Shown piece after piece: positions 4,802 through 12,848 of a stretch of 13,577 bases of DNA. The notes under the pieces were generated by a model that saw only the letters and a program-made list of their open reading frames with translations, searched no databases and had not been told where the DNA came from. Within the stretch, counting starts at the first letter, position 1; each line of letters opens with the position of its first letter. The translations under genes were made by a program, and so were the position numbers. The DNA is from Bacillota bacterium (GTDB lineage: Bacteria; Bacillota; Sulfobacillia; JAJZYS01; JAJYTV01), in the NCBI GenBank assembly GCA_021792885.1, contig JAJYTV010000022.1, positions 1 through 13,577 of the forward strand, given 5' to 3'.

Positions 4802-6957
4802 TGGCGGGACGCAGGCCGCCGCCGTCGGCGCCGCAGGAAGACGCCGGCCTCTTCGCGGCGCGCGAGGTCGCGGGAGAGGTGGAGCGGGTCACCTACCGCA
4901 GCGCCGAGACGGGTTTCAGCGTGGTGCGCCTGCGGCTTGCGCGCGGTGGCAGCGTCACGCTCGTGGGCGCACTGCCCGATCTCGCACCGGGCGAGCGCGT
5001 GCGGGCCAAGGGCCAGGCGAAGCGCCATCCGACCTACGGCGTGCAGTTCCAGGTGGAGGAGATCACCCGCCAGCTGCCGGTCACGCGGGAGGGGATCCTC
5101 GCCTACCTCTCCTCGGGCCTCATCCCGGGCATCGGCCCGAAGATCGCCGAGCGCCTCTACGAGCATTTTGGCGACCAGGCACTCGAGGTTCTGCGCAACC
5201 AGCCCGAGCGCCTGAAGGAAGTCCCCGGCATCGGCCGGCGCCGCGTCGGCGCGGCGCAAACGGCGGCGCGCGAACAGGAGCGCCTGGAGCGGCTGGTCGT
5301 CGCCCTGCGCCCCTACGAGGTGCCGCTGCACGTCGCGCGCAAGATCGAACTGTACTACGGGGAGCGCGCGGAGGACGTGGTCCAGCGCGAGCCCTACCGC
5401 CTCTGGCGCGACGTCGGGGGGATCGGCTTCCTGACGGCCGACCGCGTCGCCCGCGCGATGGGGATCCGCGAGGATGCGCCAGAGCGCCTCGAGGCGCTCG
5501 TCCTCTACCTCCTGCAGAGTGCTGCCGACGAGGGACATGTCGCGCTGCCGGCAGCGCTGTTGCCGGAACGTGGCGCCCGCTTCTCGGCGGGTGAGGAGGG
5601 CTTGGGCGCTGCGGTCGGGCGCCTCACGAGAGACGGAGCGCTCGTGCGCGACGGCGATCTTCTCTACCTGACGCGTTTCTACCAGATGGAATCACGGGTC
5701 GCCCGCGCCGTCACGGAGCGGCTGCGCAGGAAGACCCAGCCCATCTTGCTGCGCCAGCGCGGCACGCTCTCGCCGCAGCAGGCGGAGGCGGCATCGCAGG
5801 CGCTCTCCTCGGCGCTCTTCGTGCTCACGGGCGGCCCGGGCACCGGCAAGACCACGACGGTGCGCGCGATCGCCCAGGCGGCGCGGTCCAAGGGCCTGCG
5901 GGTCGCTCTCTCGGCTCCCACCGGCCGCGCGGCAAAGCGCGTGCAGGAGGCGAGCGGCGTTCCGGCGCAGACCCTGCACCGGCTGCTGGGCCTGCGCGGC
6001 CCGCAGGCGGAGAGCCGCGAGGTGGAAGCGGACCTCTTGATCGTAGACGAGTCCTCGATGATCGACCTGTGGCTCTTCGACCGCCTGCTGGCCGCGTTGC
6101 CTGCGGCGACGCGGCTCGTGCTGGTCGGCGACGCCGACCAGCTGCCGCCGGTGGGGGCGGGGGAGCCCTTCTCCCAGCTGCTCTCCCTGCCGTTCGTGCC
6201 GCGGGCCGAACTCCGGGAGATCTTCCGCCAGGCGGCGGAGAGCGGGATCGTCCAAGGTGCGCACCGCATCCGCCAGGGACAGCTGCCACAGACGTCGGGG
6301 GACTTCCTCTGGCTGCGGGCGGAGACGCCCCAGGAGGTGCAGGCGATCGCGCTGCGCATGGCCACGGAGGAGCTGCCGCGGCGGGGCTTCGAGCCGGACG
6401 AGATCCAGGTGCTCTCCGCCGGCCACCGCAACGAAACCGGTGTGGAAGCCTTGAACACAGCGCTGCAGGCGCGCCTCAATCCCGCCCGCGGACGGCCGGA
6501 GGTGCGGCTCGGCGACAGGCTGTTCCGGCTCGGCGACCGTGTCGTCCAACTGCGCAACGATTACCAGCGCGGGGCCCTGAACGGCGAGGTCGGACGCATC
6601 ACGGCGCTCTCCGCGCGCGACCGGGCGGCAACCGTCACCTTCCCGGACCCGAGCGGAGAGCGCGAGGTGCCCTATAGCCAGGAGGAGCTGCGCCAGCTGC
6701 AGCTCGGCTACGCGACGACGGTGCACAAGGCGCAGGGCAGCGAGTACCGTGCGGTCGTGCTGGTGCTGTCGGCGCAGCACTGGCTTCTTCTGGGGCGCAA
6801 CCTCTTCTACACCGCGGTGACGCGCGCGAGAGAGGTGCTCTGCATCGTCGCGCCGCAGCGCGCGGTGTGGCAGGCGCTGCGCAACGTGGGCCGCGGCGTG
6901 CGCCATGGGCGGCTTGGCGAGCGGATCGCCGAGTTCTACGGCGGGGGCGACAAGTAG
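4801..6957 (+). CDS. recD2: RecD2-type ATP-dependent DNA helicase
   Basis: Superfamily 1B 5'-3' DNA helicase acting in DNA repair and replication-fork maintenance without RecB or RecC, 718 aa, close to Deinococcus RecD2. GTG start overlaps the preceding stop by one base; GGAAGGG (4786-4792) lies 8 nt upstream. Domain order: an N-terminal OB-like domain (about 20-95), paired helix-hairpin-helix motifs (around GIGPKIAERL, 110-119, and VPGIGRRRVG, 141-150), then the two helicase lobes. Walker A is GGPGTGKTTT at 344-353 (Lys350), Walker B is DESSM beginning Asp416, and the C-terminal lobe carries TTVHKAQGSE (639-648) and VTRARE. No part is missing. The last 22 bp overlap the end of the convergent penicillin-binding protein gene. 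Its place in an operon with cofactor genes is probably only positional. Confidence 0.95.
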   Translation: MAGRRPPPSAPQEDAGLFAAREVAGEVERVTYRSAETGFSVVRLRLARGGSVTLVGALPDLAPGERVRAKGQAKRHPTYGVQFQVEEITRQLPVTREGILAYLSSGLIPGIGPKIAERLYEHFGDQALEVLRNQPERLKEVPGIGRRRVGAAQTAAREQERLERLVVALRPYEVPLHVARKIELYYGERAEDVVQREPYRLWRDVGGIGFLTADRVARAMGIREDAPERLEALVLYLLQSAADEGHVALPAALLPERGARFSAGEEGLGAAVGRLTRDGALVRDGDLLYLTRFYQMESRVARAVTERLRRKTQPILLRQRGTLSPQQAEAASQALSSALFVLTGGPGTGKTTTVRAIAQAARSKGLRVALSAPTGRAAKRVQEASGVPAQTLHRLLGLRGPQAESREVEADLLIVDESSMIDLWLFDRLLAALPAATRLVLVGDADQLPPVGAGEPFSQLLSLPFVPRAELREIFRQAAESGIVQGAHRIRQGQLPQTSGDFLWLRAETPQEVQAIALRMATEELPRRGFEPDEIQVLSAGHRNETGVEALNTALQARLNPARGRPEVRLGDRLFRLGDRVVQLRNDYQRGALNGEVGRITALSARDRAATVTFPDPSGEREVPYSQEELRQLQLGYATTVHKAQGSEYRAVVLVLSAQHWLLLGRNLFYTAVTRAREVLCIVAPQRAVWQALRNVGRGVRHGRLGERIAEFYGGGDK

Positions 6958-9005
6958 ACGACGATGTTCTTGCCCTTCGGCAGCGACGCGCCGGCGGCGG
7001 GGGACTGCTTCACGGCGATGCCGGAGCCCTGCACCGACACCTGGTAGCCGGCCTTCGCGGCCTCCTGGTAGACCTGCTGCGGGGTGAGCCCGATCAGGTC
7101 CGGCACGCCGACGGGAGCGGAGGGGCCTCCCATCGTCACGGTGACCGTCGTGCCGGGGGCGACGAGCTGCCCCGGCCCCGGGGACTGCTGCACGATCTGC
7201 AGCCCTTTGCCCTGCTGCGAGAGCAGAAGTCCCGTCGTCGCGACGTGCAGGGCCGCATCCGCGAAGGTGCGGCCGACGAGATTCGGAACGCTGACCTGCG
7301 ACGGCGGCAGGCTGGCGCCCGTCGGCGGGATGCCCATGTAGCTGAAGACCTGGCCCATCAGTTGGGAGAAGACCGGCGCGGCGATGTCCCCGCCGTAGAA
7401 CAGGCCCTTCGGGTCGTCGATCTGCACGAGCGTCAGTACCTTGGGGTTCGGAACCGGCCCGAAGCCGATGAACGAGGCGAGGAAGTCGCCGGCCTTGAAG
7501 CCGCCGGCGCTGCTCACCACGTTCGCCGTACCGGTCTTGCCGGCGAGGGTGTAACCCGGGACGCGGGCGAGGTTGCCGGTTCCGTTGGCGATGACGCCGA
7601 CCATCGCCGTCGTGACTTCCTGGGCAACCTTGCGCGAAACGAGGCGCTTTGCGGGGAAGTGCAGGACCTGCGTCTTGCCGTTCGGCAGGAGCAGGGCCTT
7701 TCCGACATGCGGGGTGTGCCAGATGCCGCCGCTCGCGACGGTCGAGGCGGCGGCGACGAGCTGCAGCGGCGAGACGGCGATCGTCTGCCCGAAACCCATC
7801 TCGCCCATGTCGAGCTGGTTCACCGTCGCCTCCGGTGGGACGATGCCGCTCGCCTCGCCGGGGAGGTCGATGCCCGTGGGGCGGTCCATATGGAAGATGT
7901 GCAGCCACGAGTAGTAGCGGCTGACGCCCAGCTTGATCGCCAGCGTCGCGAAGGCGACGTCGGACGACATGGCGAGGGCCGTGTCGTAGTTGATCAGCCC
8001 GAAGCCCGACTTGATCCAGTCGTAGATGCGGACCCCGTCGAGCACGATCGAGCCCGTGTCGTAGATCGTCCAACTCGGCGTGATCACTCCCGACTGCAGC
8101 ACCGCCATCGACGTGAACGGCTTGATCGTCGAGCCGGGCTCGAACACGTCCTCGACCGGCTGGTCGATCCACTGCGTCATCGTGTAGTTCTGCCAGTTGG
8201 CCGGTGAGGGCTCGGGGTACTGCGCCATCGCGAGAATCCCGCCGGTGTTCGGGTTGATCACGATGATGCGGCCGCCCTTCGCGCGGTTCGCCTTCACTGC
8301 CGCGTTGAGGTCCTGCTGGGCGAAGGTCTGGATCGCGCTGTCGAGCGTCGTGCGCAGGCCGTCGCCCGGTACGGCGGGGACGAAGTGCGCGCCGTACTGC
8401 GGCAGCTGGTTGCCGAGCGCGTCGACCCGCACGACCTCCTCGCCCGGCTTGCCGGCGAGATAACTGTTGTAGCTCTCCTCGAGCCCGGCGAGGCCCTGCT
8501 GGTCCACGCCGACGAAGCCGATCACCGCGCCTGCGAGGTTCCCCTCCGGGTAGACGCGCCAGGAGTCCGGCTGAAGTCCGAGTCCGTTGTAGACGCCGAG
8601 GGCCTGGATGCGGGCGGCCTGCGCGGCGGTGACCTTGTAGGAGAGCCAGAGGAAGACCTGCTTCGAGGAGAGCTGCGCCTGCAGCTTCCGCTCGTTTTGG
8701 CCGATGATCGGTGCGAGGGAGCGTGCCAGGGCTGCCGGGTCGGTGATCGACCGCGGCATGGCGTAGAGCGCGTCCCCCGACGTCTCGATGGCGAGCAGGT
8801 GTCCGTTGCGGTCGGTGATCACGCCGCGCTGGGGTGGGAGCGTGAGGTGGGCGTACTGCTCCGCAAGGGCTTTCGCCGCGAGGTGGCCGCCATCGAAGAT
8901 CTGCCAGTAGATGAGCCGAAAGATCAGCAAGGTGGAGAGCACGGCCATGACGCTGATGATCGCCACCGCACGTTGTACGAGGAGTTGACGGTACGACCGG
9001 CTCAC
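6936..9005 (-). CDS. class B penicillin-binding protein with two PASTA domains
   Basis: Peptidoglycan DD-transpeptidase of the PBP2B/PBP2x/SpoVD type, 689 aa, leftward. GTG start with GGGAGGT 5 nt upstream. One membrane anchor (about 12-32) leaves the rest outside. The dimerisation domain begins with the typical PQRGVITDRNG (58-68). The transpeptidase domain has Ser292-x-x-Lys295 (STIK), a second motif SSD (347-349) in place of the usual SxN, and KTG at 490-492. Two PASTA domains follow (about 570-626 and 631-688), which sense or bind cell-wall fragments. Two C-terminal PASTA domains fit vegetative division PBPs (PBP2B/PBP2x) better than SpoVD, which usually has one. It lies outside a division/cell-wall cluster, 35 bp after an HxlR regulator gene, and may be an extra copy with special use. 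Sporulation or division role cannot be settled here. Confidence 0.92.
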   Translation of the reverse strand: MSRSYRQLLVQRAVAIISVMAVLSTLLIFRLIYWQIFDGGHLAAKALAEQYAHLTLPPQRGVITDRNGHLLAIETSGDALYAMPRSITDPAALARSLAPIIGQNERKLQAQLSSKQVFLWLSYKVTAAQAARIQALGVYNGLGLQPDSWRVYPEGNLAGAVIGFVGVDQQGLAGLEESYNSYLAGKPGEEVVRVDALGNQLPQYGAHFVPAVPGDGLRTTLDSAIQTFAQQDLNAAVKANRAKGGRIIVINPNTGGILAMAQYPEPSPANWQNYTMTQWIDQPVEDVFEPGSTIKPFTSMAVLQSGVITPSWTIYDTGSIVLDGVRIYDWIKSGFGLINYDTALAMSSDVAFATLAIKLGVSRYYSWLHIFHMDRPTGIDLPGEASGIVPPEATVNQLDMGEMGFGQTIAVSPLQLVAAASTVASGGIWHTPHVGKALLLPNGKTQVLHFPAKRLVSRKVAQEVTTAMVGVIANGTGNLARVPGYTLAGKTGTANVVSSAGGFKAGDFLASFIGFGPVPNPKVLTLVQIDDPKGLFYGGDIAAPVFSQLMGQVFSYMGIPPTGASLPPSQVSVPNLVGRTFADAALHVATTGLLLSQQGKGLQIVQQSPGPGQLVAPGTTVTVTMGGPSAPVGVPDLIGLTPQQVYQEAAKAGYQVSVQGSGIAVKQSPAAGASLPKGKNIVVYLSPPP

Positions 9006-9040
9006 GTTACACCTCCCGGGTCACGAGGGCCGCTAGGCCG

Positions 9041-9349
9041 TTAGAGCAAGCGCTCGCCGTAGGCGCGCAGGCTGTCGATGACTGGCTGGAGCCCTTCGCC
9101 CAGAGGGGTCAGACGGTAGGCGACATGGCCTGGGACGCCGCCGCGGGCCGCCCGCTGAACGACGCCGCGGCGCTCGAGATGGCGCAGCCGCTCCGACAGG
9201 GTCTTCGGCGAGATCCCCGGAAGCGACTGCTGGAGCTCGCTGAAGCGCCGTTCTCCGGCGCAGAGGTCGCGCAGGATGAGGAGTGTCCACTTGCCGCTGA
9301 CGATCTCGGCGGCGCGGGCCACGGGACAGCGCACGGCGGCCACGGCCAT
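9041..9349 (-). CDS. HxlR-family transcriptional regulator
   Basis: Winged helix-turn-helix DNA-binding protein, 102 aa, the usual HxlR size. ATG at 9349-9347 preceded by a GGAAGGTGGG stretch. The family N-terminus is clear: CPVARAAEIVSGKWTLLILRD, with the conserved Cys at residue 8, which in several HxlR proteins senses oxidants or electrophiles. RFSELQQSLPGIS is followed by the recognition helix SPKTLSERLRHLERRGVV (47-64) and a wing ending YRLTPLG (78-84). The single-domain form has no ligand domain. It is divergent from the amidohydrolase gene over a 112-bp gap, and upstream of the penicillin-binding protein gene in the same direction, so it may control either or both and itself; the sequence does not decide which. 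Confidence 0.92.
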   Translation of the reverse strand: MAVAAVRCPVARAAEIVSGKWTLLILRDLCAGERRFSELQQSLPGISPKTLSERLRHLERRGVVQRAARGGVPGHVAYRLTPLGEGLQPVIDSLRAYGERLL

Positions 9350-9377
9350 GGCAGACCCACCTTCCTATCTGTTCGCG

Positions 9378-9406
9378 ACGCTAGCACATGCCTGCGGGGG
9401 TGTAAA
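9378..9406 (-). promoter_or_regulatory. possible promoter of the HxlR gene
   Basis: On the minus strand TTTACA (opposite 9401-9406, five of six to consensus) is separated by exactly 17 bp from TAGCGT (opposite 9378-9383), which is preceded by TGC as in extended -10 elements. Transcription would start near 9371, giving a leader of about 20 nt that holds the ribosome binding site. The -10 match is only three of six. Confidence 0.4.
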
Positions 9407-9435
9407 GGCGGCTTTGCGCCCTTTGTCCGCCCGAA

Positions 9436-9444
9436 TGCTATGCT
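9436..9444 (+). promoter_or_regulatory. possible extended -10 of the amidohydrolase promoter
   Basis: TGCTATGCT contains a TGn extension and TATGCT (four of six to TATAAT). No good -35 is seen 16-18 bp upstream. Transcription would begin about position 9451, right at the GGAGGTG ribosome binding site, so the leader would be very short or the real promoter lies elsewhere. Confidence 0.25.
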
Positions 9445-9461
9445 GGAGCCGGAGGTGCGCG

Positions 9462-10952
9462 ATGCAGGCGACGATCGTCTACGAAGGGGCGCAGGTAGCT
9501 GGCGCACGGGCCGTCGCCGTCTCTGGCGGTCGGATCGTGGGCCTGGGCGACCCGGCCTCGCTGCGCCGGCGGTTTGCCGGCTGCACCGTCCGGAAGGTGT
9601 CGGGTACGTTCGTGCCCGCAGCGCTCGATGGACACCTGCACCTCGTGGAGTATGGCCTCTCGCTCGGCGAGGTGGACCTCCTGGGCCTCGGCGCGGAGCT
9701 TGCCCTCGCGCGGTTGCAGGCAGCGCGTCAGACGCTCGGAAGCTCGGCGTTCCTGCTCGCGCGCGGCGCGCGGCCCCAGGTCCTGCAGGCCCTGGCGCAG
9801 GATCCCGAGAGCCTGCTCGCGCTCGGGCCGCTGCGGGTCTGGGCCCAGGACTTCCACACCGTCCTGACCGATCCTGCGACGCTGCGGAGCCTCGGCCTGG
9901 ACCGGGCGGCACCCGCCGGCGGAGAGGTGGCGCGCGACGGGCGCGGCCGGCCGACAGGCCTCCTGCGCGAGGCGGCAGCGACACCCTTGTCCGATGCCAC
10001 GAAGCCCAATCAGGAGGCGTGCGATCGGGCGGCTCGCATCGCGATCGAGGCGCTTTGGCGCCAGGGGATCGTCGGTGCGGTCAGCTTCGAGGACGAGCAG
10101 TCGGAACGGTCGGTGGCGCGGGCGACCGAGGACCTGCCGTTTCGCGCCTATGTCTACCGCTATGCAGGGGGCCTCGCCGCCGAGGAGCGCCCCGCAGCGC
10201 TCTCGCGCAGGGCGGCACGCGTTGGCCTGAAGTACTTCGTGGATGGCACGCTTGGATCGCGCACAGCATGGATGTTCGCGCCCTACGCCGATGCGGCGGG
10301 ATTCGGCTTGCCCCGCCTCGACCCCGCAGCGGCAGGGGAAGAGATGCGGGCGCGTGCGGCGCGCGGCTTCTCGCTCGCGCTGCACGCGATCGGCGACCGC
10401 GCCGCGAGCGAGGCGCTCGCGCTGCTGCGGGTGTGCGCCGCCACGGACGCGCCGCACCGCATCGAACACCTGCAGATCGTGGCGCCCGAGCTTCCGCTGC
10501 AGCTCGCGCAGGCGGGCATCACGGCGTCCATGCAGCCCTGCCACCTGGAGCAGGATCTCGTGGAGGCGCAGCGGGCCTGGCCCGATCGGCTGGGGCGCGC
10601 CTATCCCTTCCGCGCCCTGCTCGAGGCCGGTGCGACGCTCGCCTTCGGCTCCGACGCGCCGGTCGAGGCACCGTCTTTGCAACTCGGGCTGCGCTGGGCG
10701 ACGGGGGCCGACGCGGTGGGGGGCGGGGAGTTCCACGCGATCCCGCTCGAGGACGCGCTCACCGCCTACGCGGAGGGCGTCTACCGGAGCGTCGGGCGTA
10801 GGGGGGGCCGGATCGCCGTCGGCGAGGTGGCGAACCTCTGCCTCTATGCGCGTGGTCCGCTCGCAGACCCCGAGCCGGTGCTCGTCCTCAGCGAAGGCCA
10901 GGTGGTGCACAGCGTCGAAGGCGCGTACCTCGAGCAAGCGAGCGAGGCGTAG
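9462..10952 (+). CDS. YtcJ-like metal-dependent amidohydrolase
   Basis: Amidohydrolase-superfamily TIM-barrel enzyme of the Amidohydro_3 (YtcJ/AepA-like) group, 496 aa. ATG at 9462 follows GGAGGTG at 9451-9457; the open frame extends upstream, but there it runs antisense through the HxlR gene. Metal-site residues can be placed: His58 and His60 in DGHLH, Lys257 (GLKYFVDGTLGS), His308 (HAIGDR), His336 (RIEH) and Asp398 (GSDAPV). A small beta-sandwich is made from the N- and C-terminal ends (VAVSGGRIVGLG; RIAVGEVANLCLY). Enzymes of this group hydrolyse N-acyl amino acids, amides or imides, and most members have no proven substrate. It is followed after 39 bp by the acyl-CoA dehydrogenase gene in the same direction. 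No signal peptide; cytoplasmic. Confidence 0.88.
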   Translation: MQATIVYEGAQVAGARAVAVSGGRIVGLGDPASLRRRFAGCTVRKVSGTFVPAALDGHLHLVEYGLSLGEVDLLGLGAELALARLQAARQTLGSSAFLLARGARPQVLQALAQDPESLLALGPLRVWAQDFHTVLTDPATLRSLGLDRAAPAGGEVARDGRGRPTGLLREAAATPLSDATKPNQEACDRAARIAIEALWRQGIVGAVSFEDEQSERSVARATEDLPFRAYVYRYAGGLAAEERPAALSRRAARVGLKYFVDGTLGSRTAWMFAPYADAAGFGLPRLDPAAAGEEMRARAARGFSLALHAIGDRAASEALALLRVCAATDAPHRIEHLQIVAPELPLQLAQAGITASMQPCHLEQDLVEAQRAWPDRLGRAYPFRALLEAGATLAFGSDAPVEAPSLQLGLRWATGADAVGGGEFHAIPLEDALTAYAEGVYRSVGRRGGRIAVGEVANLCLYARGPLADPEPVLVLSEGQVVHSVEGAYLEQASEA

Positions 10953-10991
10953 CCTCGCAGGAAGGGGGAAGCGGCAGCGCGCCGCGCCGAG

Positions 10992-12131
10992 ATGGACGTT
11001 CACCCGACGGAGGACCAGGAGGAGCTGCGCCGTTTGGCCCGCCGCGTCGCGGACCAGGAGATCCGGCCGGTCGCGGCCGCGTACGACCGGAGCCGGGAAT
11101 TTCCAAGACCCGTCCTCGAGCGCATCCACGCGGCCGGCCTCTTCGACCTGCAGATCCCGGAGCGCGTCGGCGGATCCGGTCTCAGCTCGGTCGAGGACTG
11201 CATCGTGCAGGAGGAGCTCGCGGCCGGCTGCGCCGGCATCGCGCTGACCCTGCTCGCGAACACCCTCGGGATGACGCCGATCCTGATCGCAGGCGGCGAG
11301 GAGCAGAAAGAGCGCCTGCTCCGCCCGTTCACTGCCGCCCTGCGCTTCGCGGCCTTCGGCCTCACCGAGGCGGAGGCCGGATCGGACGCCCGCGCGCTGC
11401 AGGCCCGCGCGCACCGCGACGGCGACGGGTATGTGCTCGAGGGGCGCAAGCGCTTCATCACGAACGGCGGGGTCGCCGACCTCTACACCATCTTCGCGAC
11501 ACTGGACGGGACGCCGGAAGGGATCACCTGCTTTGCGGTCGAGAAGGGCGCACCTGGGCTCTCCGTGGGCCGCGAGGAGCGTAAGCTCGGGATCCGCGCC
11601 TCGAACACGACCGAAGTCGTGCTCGAGGGCGTGCGCGTTCCCATCGCGGACCGGATCGGCCAAGAGGGAGAGGGGTACCGCATCGCCCTGCGGACGCTGC
11701 TGCGCTCGCGCGCCACGATCGGGGCGGCCGCGCTCGGGATTGCGCGGGAGGCGCTCTCCTGCGCCCTCGACTATGCGGCGCGGCGCGAGCAGTTCGGCCA
11801 GCCGATCGCGACGCTCGGCGCGATCGAGCAGATGCTGGGCGAGATGGCGATGCGCGTCGAAGCTGCGCGCCTGCTCGTGTACCAGGCAGCGCAGCGCATC
11901 GCCGAGGGCGAGGCCTCGCCGCTCTATTCCTCGATGGCGAAGGCCTATGCGGCGGACGCTGCGATGTTCGTCGCTGGCGAGGCGGTGCAGATCTTCGGAG
12001 GCTACGGCTATATGGAGGACTACCCAGTGGAAAAACTCTATCGGGACGCGAAGATCTACCAGATCTTCGAGGGGACCAACCAGGTGCAGCGCATGGTGAT
12101 CGCCCGCGCGCTGGTGAAGGACCGTGGCTAA
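10992..12131 (+). CDS. acyl-CoA dehydrogenase
   Basis: FAD enzyme that oxidises acyl-CoA to 2-enoyl-CoA, passing electrons to electron-transfer flavoprotein; 379 aa, typical of short/branched-chain members. No in-frame alternative start lies between the previous stop and the ATG. The nearest strong site, GGAAGGGGGAAG at 10960-10971, is 20 nt away, longer than usual. Features: N-terminal helical domain starting TEDQEELRRLARRV; FAD-contact AFGLTEAEAGSD (121-132); GRKRFITNGG (151-160); the R-x-QFG motif (265-269); QIFGGYGY (333-340); and the catalytic base Glu360 in IFEGTNQVQR, the position used by short- and medium-chain enzymes. Exact chain specificity cannot be read. The end overlaps the next gene by 8 bp, suggesting a shared acyl-CoA pathway. 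Confidence 0.94.
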   Translation: MDVHPTEDQEELRRLARRVADQEIRPVAAAYDRSREFPRPVLERIHAAGLFDLQIPERVGGSGLSSVEDCIVQEELAAGCAGIALTLLANTLGMTPILIAGGEEQKERLLRPFTAALRFAAFGLTEAEAGSDARALQARAHRDGDGYVLEGRKRFITNGGVADLYTIFATLDGTPEGITCFAVEKGAPGLSVGREERKLGIRASNTTEVVLEGVRVPIADRIGQEGEGYRIALRTLLRSRATIGAAALGIAREALSCALDYAARREQFGQPIATLGAIEQMLGEMAMRVEAARLLVYQAAQRIAEGEASPLYSSMAKAYAADAAMFVAGEAVQIFGGYGYMEDYPVEKLYRDAKIYQIFEGTNQVQRMVIARALVKDRG

Positions 12132-12834
12132 GGTCGAGGTGGAGCGTGCGGGCAACATCGTCGTGCTGCGCCTGAGCCGGCCGGAGGCGCGCAACGCGGT
12201 GGACCCCGAGATGTCGCGGGTGCTGCGCCAGGCGACCGAGTCCGCTCTCGAGAACGCATCGGCGATCTGCCTGCGCGCGGACGGCACCGCGTTCTGCGCC
12301 GGTGGAGACCTGGTGGCACTGCAGGACGACCACGTGGCGCTTGCGGTGATGGACGAGATGCGCGGCACGCTCGACCTCCTGCGCAGCTCGCCCGTGCCGG
12401 TGATCGCGTACGTCGAGGGGCTCGCGCTCGGCGGTGGGGCGGAGATCGCGGCGAGCGCCCACCTTCTCTGCTGCACGCCCGGCGCATCCTTCCAGTTCGT
12501 GCAGGCGAACCTGCATCTCAGCCCCGGCTGGGGCGGCGGCGGTGCACTCGTCCAGCGGGTCGGCCGCGGCCGGGCGCTCGACCTGCTCCTCAGCGCGCGG
12601 CGGGTCGGCGCCGCCGAGGCCGAAGCGATCGGGCTCGTCGACCGCATCCTCACCCCGCCGATGTTCGAAAAGCTGCTTGAGACATCGGCCCTGCAGGACA
12701 AGGCGCTGGGCAGAGCGGAAGTCTCTGCGCTGCGAGTGGACCCGCAGGGCAGAGCCCAGGCGGCACAGGAGTTCGCCGCGCTCTGGCGCTCCGCGGCCCA
12801 CCACGAGGCGATGCGCCGCTTCTTGGAGCGGTAG
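12124..12834 (+). CDS. enoyl-CoA hydratase/isomerase family protein (crotonase fold)
   Basis: Crotonase-fold acyl-CoA enzyme, 236 aa, slightly short for the family (about 255-265). GTG start overlaps the dehydrogenase gene by 8 bp, with GGTGAAGG directly before it, so translation is probably coupled. The oxyanion-hole segments are present: AFCAGGDL (56-63) and ALGGGAE (101-107). Glu107 matches Glu144 of rat enoyl-CoA hydratase. The second catalytic Glu (rat Glu164, in GQPE) aligns with Gln127 in FQFVQANL, by spacing to the conserved PG-x-GG loop (134-138). Hydratase activity is therefore doubtful; isomerase, decarboxylase, hydrolase or altered hydratase chemistry are alternatives. The C-terminal part is reduced. 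Its partner genes suggest action on the dehydrogenase product. Confidence 0.9.
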   Translation: MAKVEVERAGNIVVLRLSRPEARNAVDPEMSRVLRQATESALENASAICLRADGTAFCAGGDLVALQDDHVALAVMDEMRGTLDLLRSSPVPVIAYVEGLALGGGAEIAASAHLLCCTPGASFQFVQANLHLSPGWGGGGALVQRVGRGRALDLLLSARRVGAAEAEAIGLVDRILTPPMFEKLLETSALQDKALGRAEVSALRVDPQGRAQAAQEFAALWRSAAHHEAMRRFLER

Positions 12835-12848
12835 GAGGAGGCGAGGGG

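Noticed and set aside
5692..8172. Leftward open frame of 826 codons spanning recD2 and the penicillin-binding protein gene
   Set aside because: Composition is a shadow of the true frames; both strands' real genes have clear motifs and start sites.
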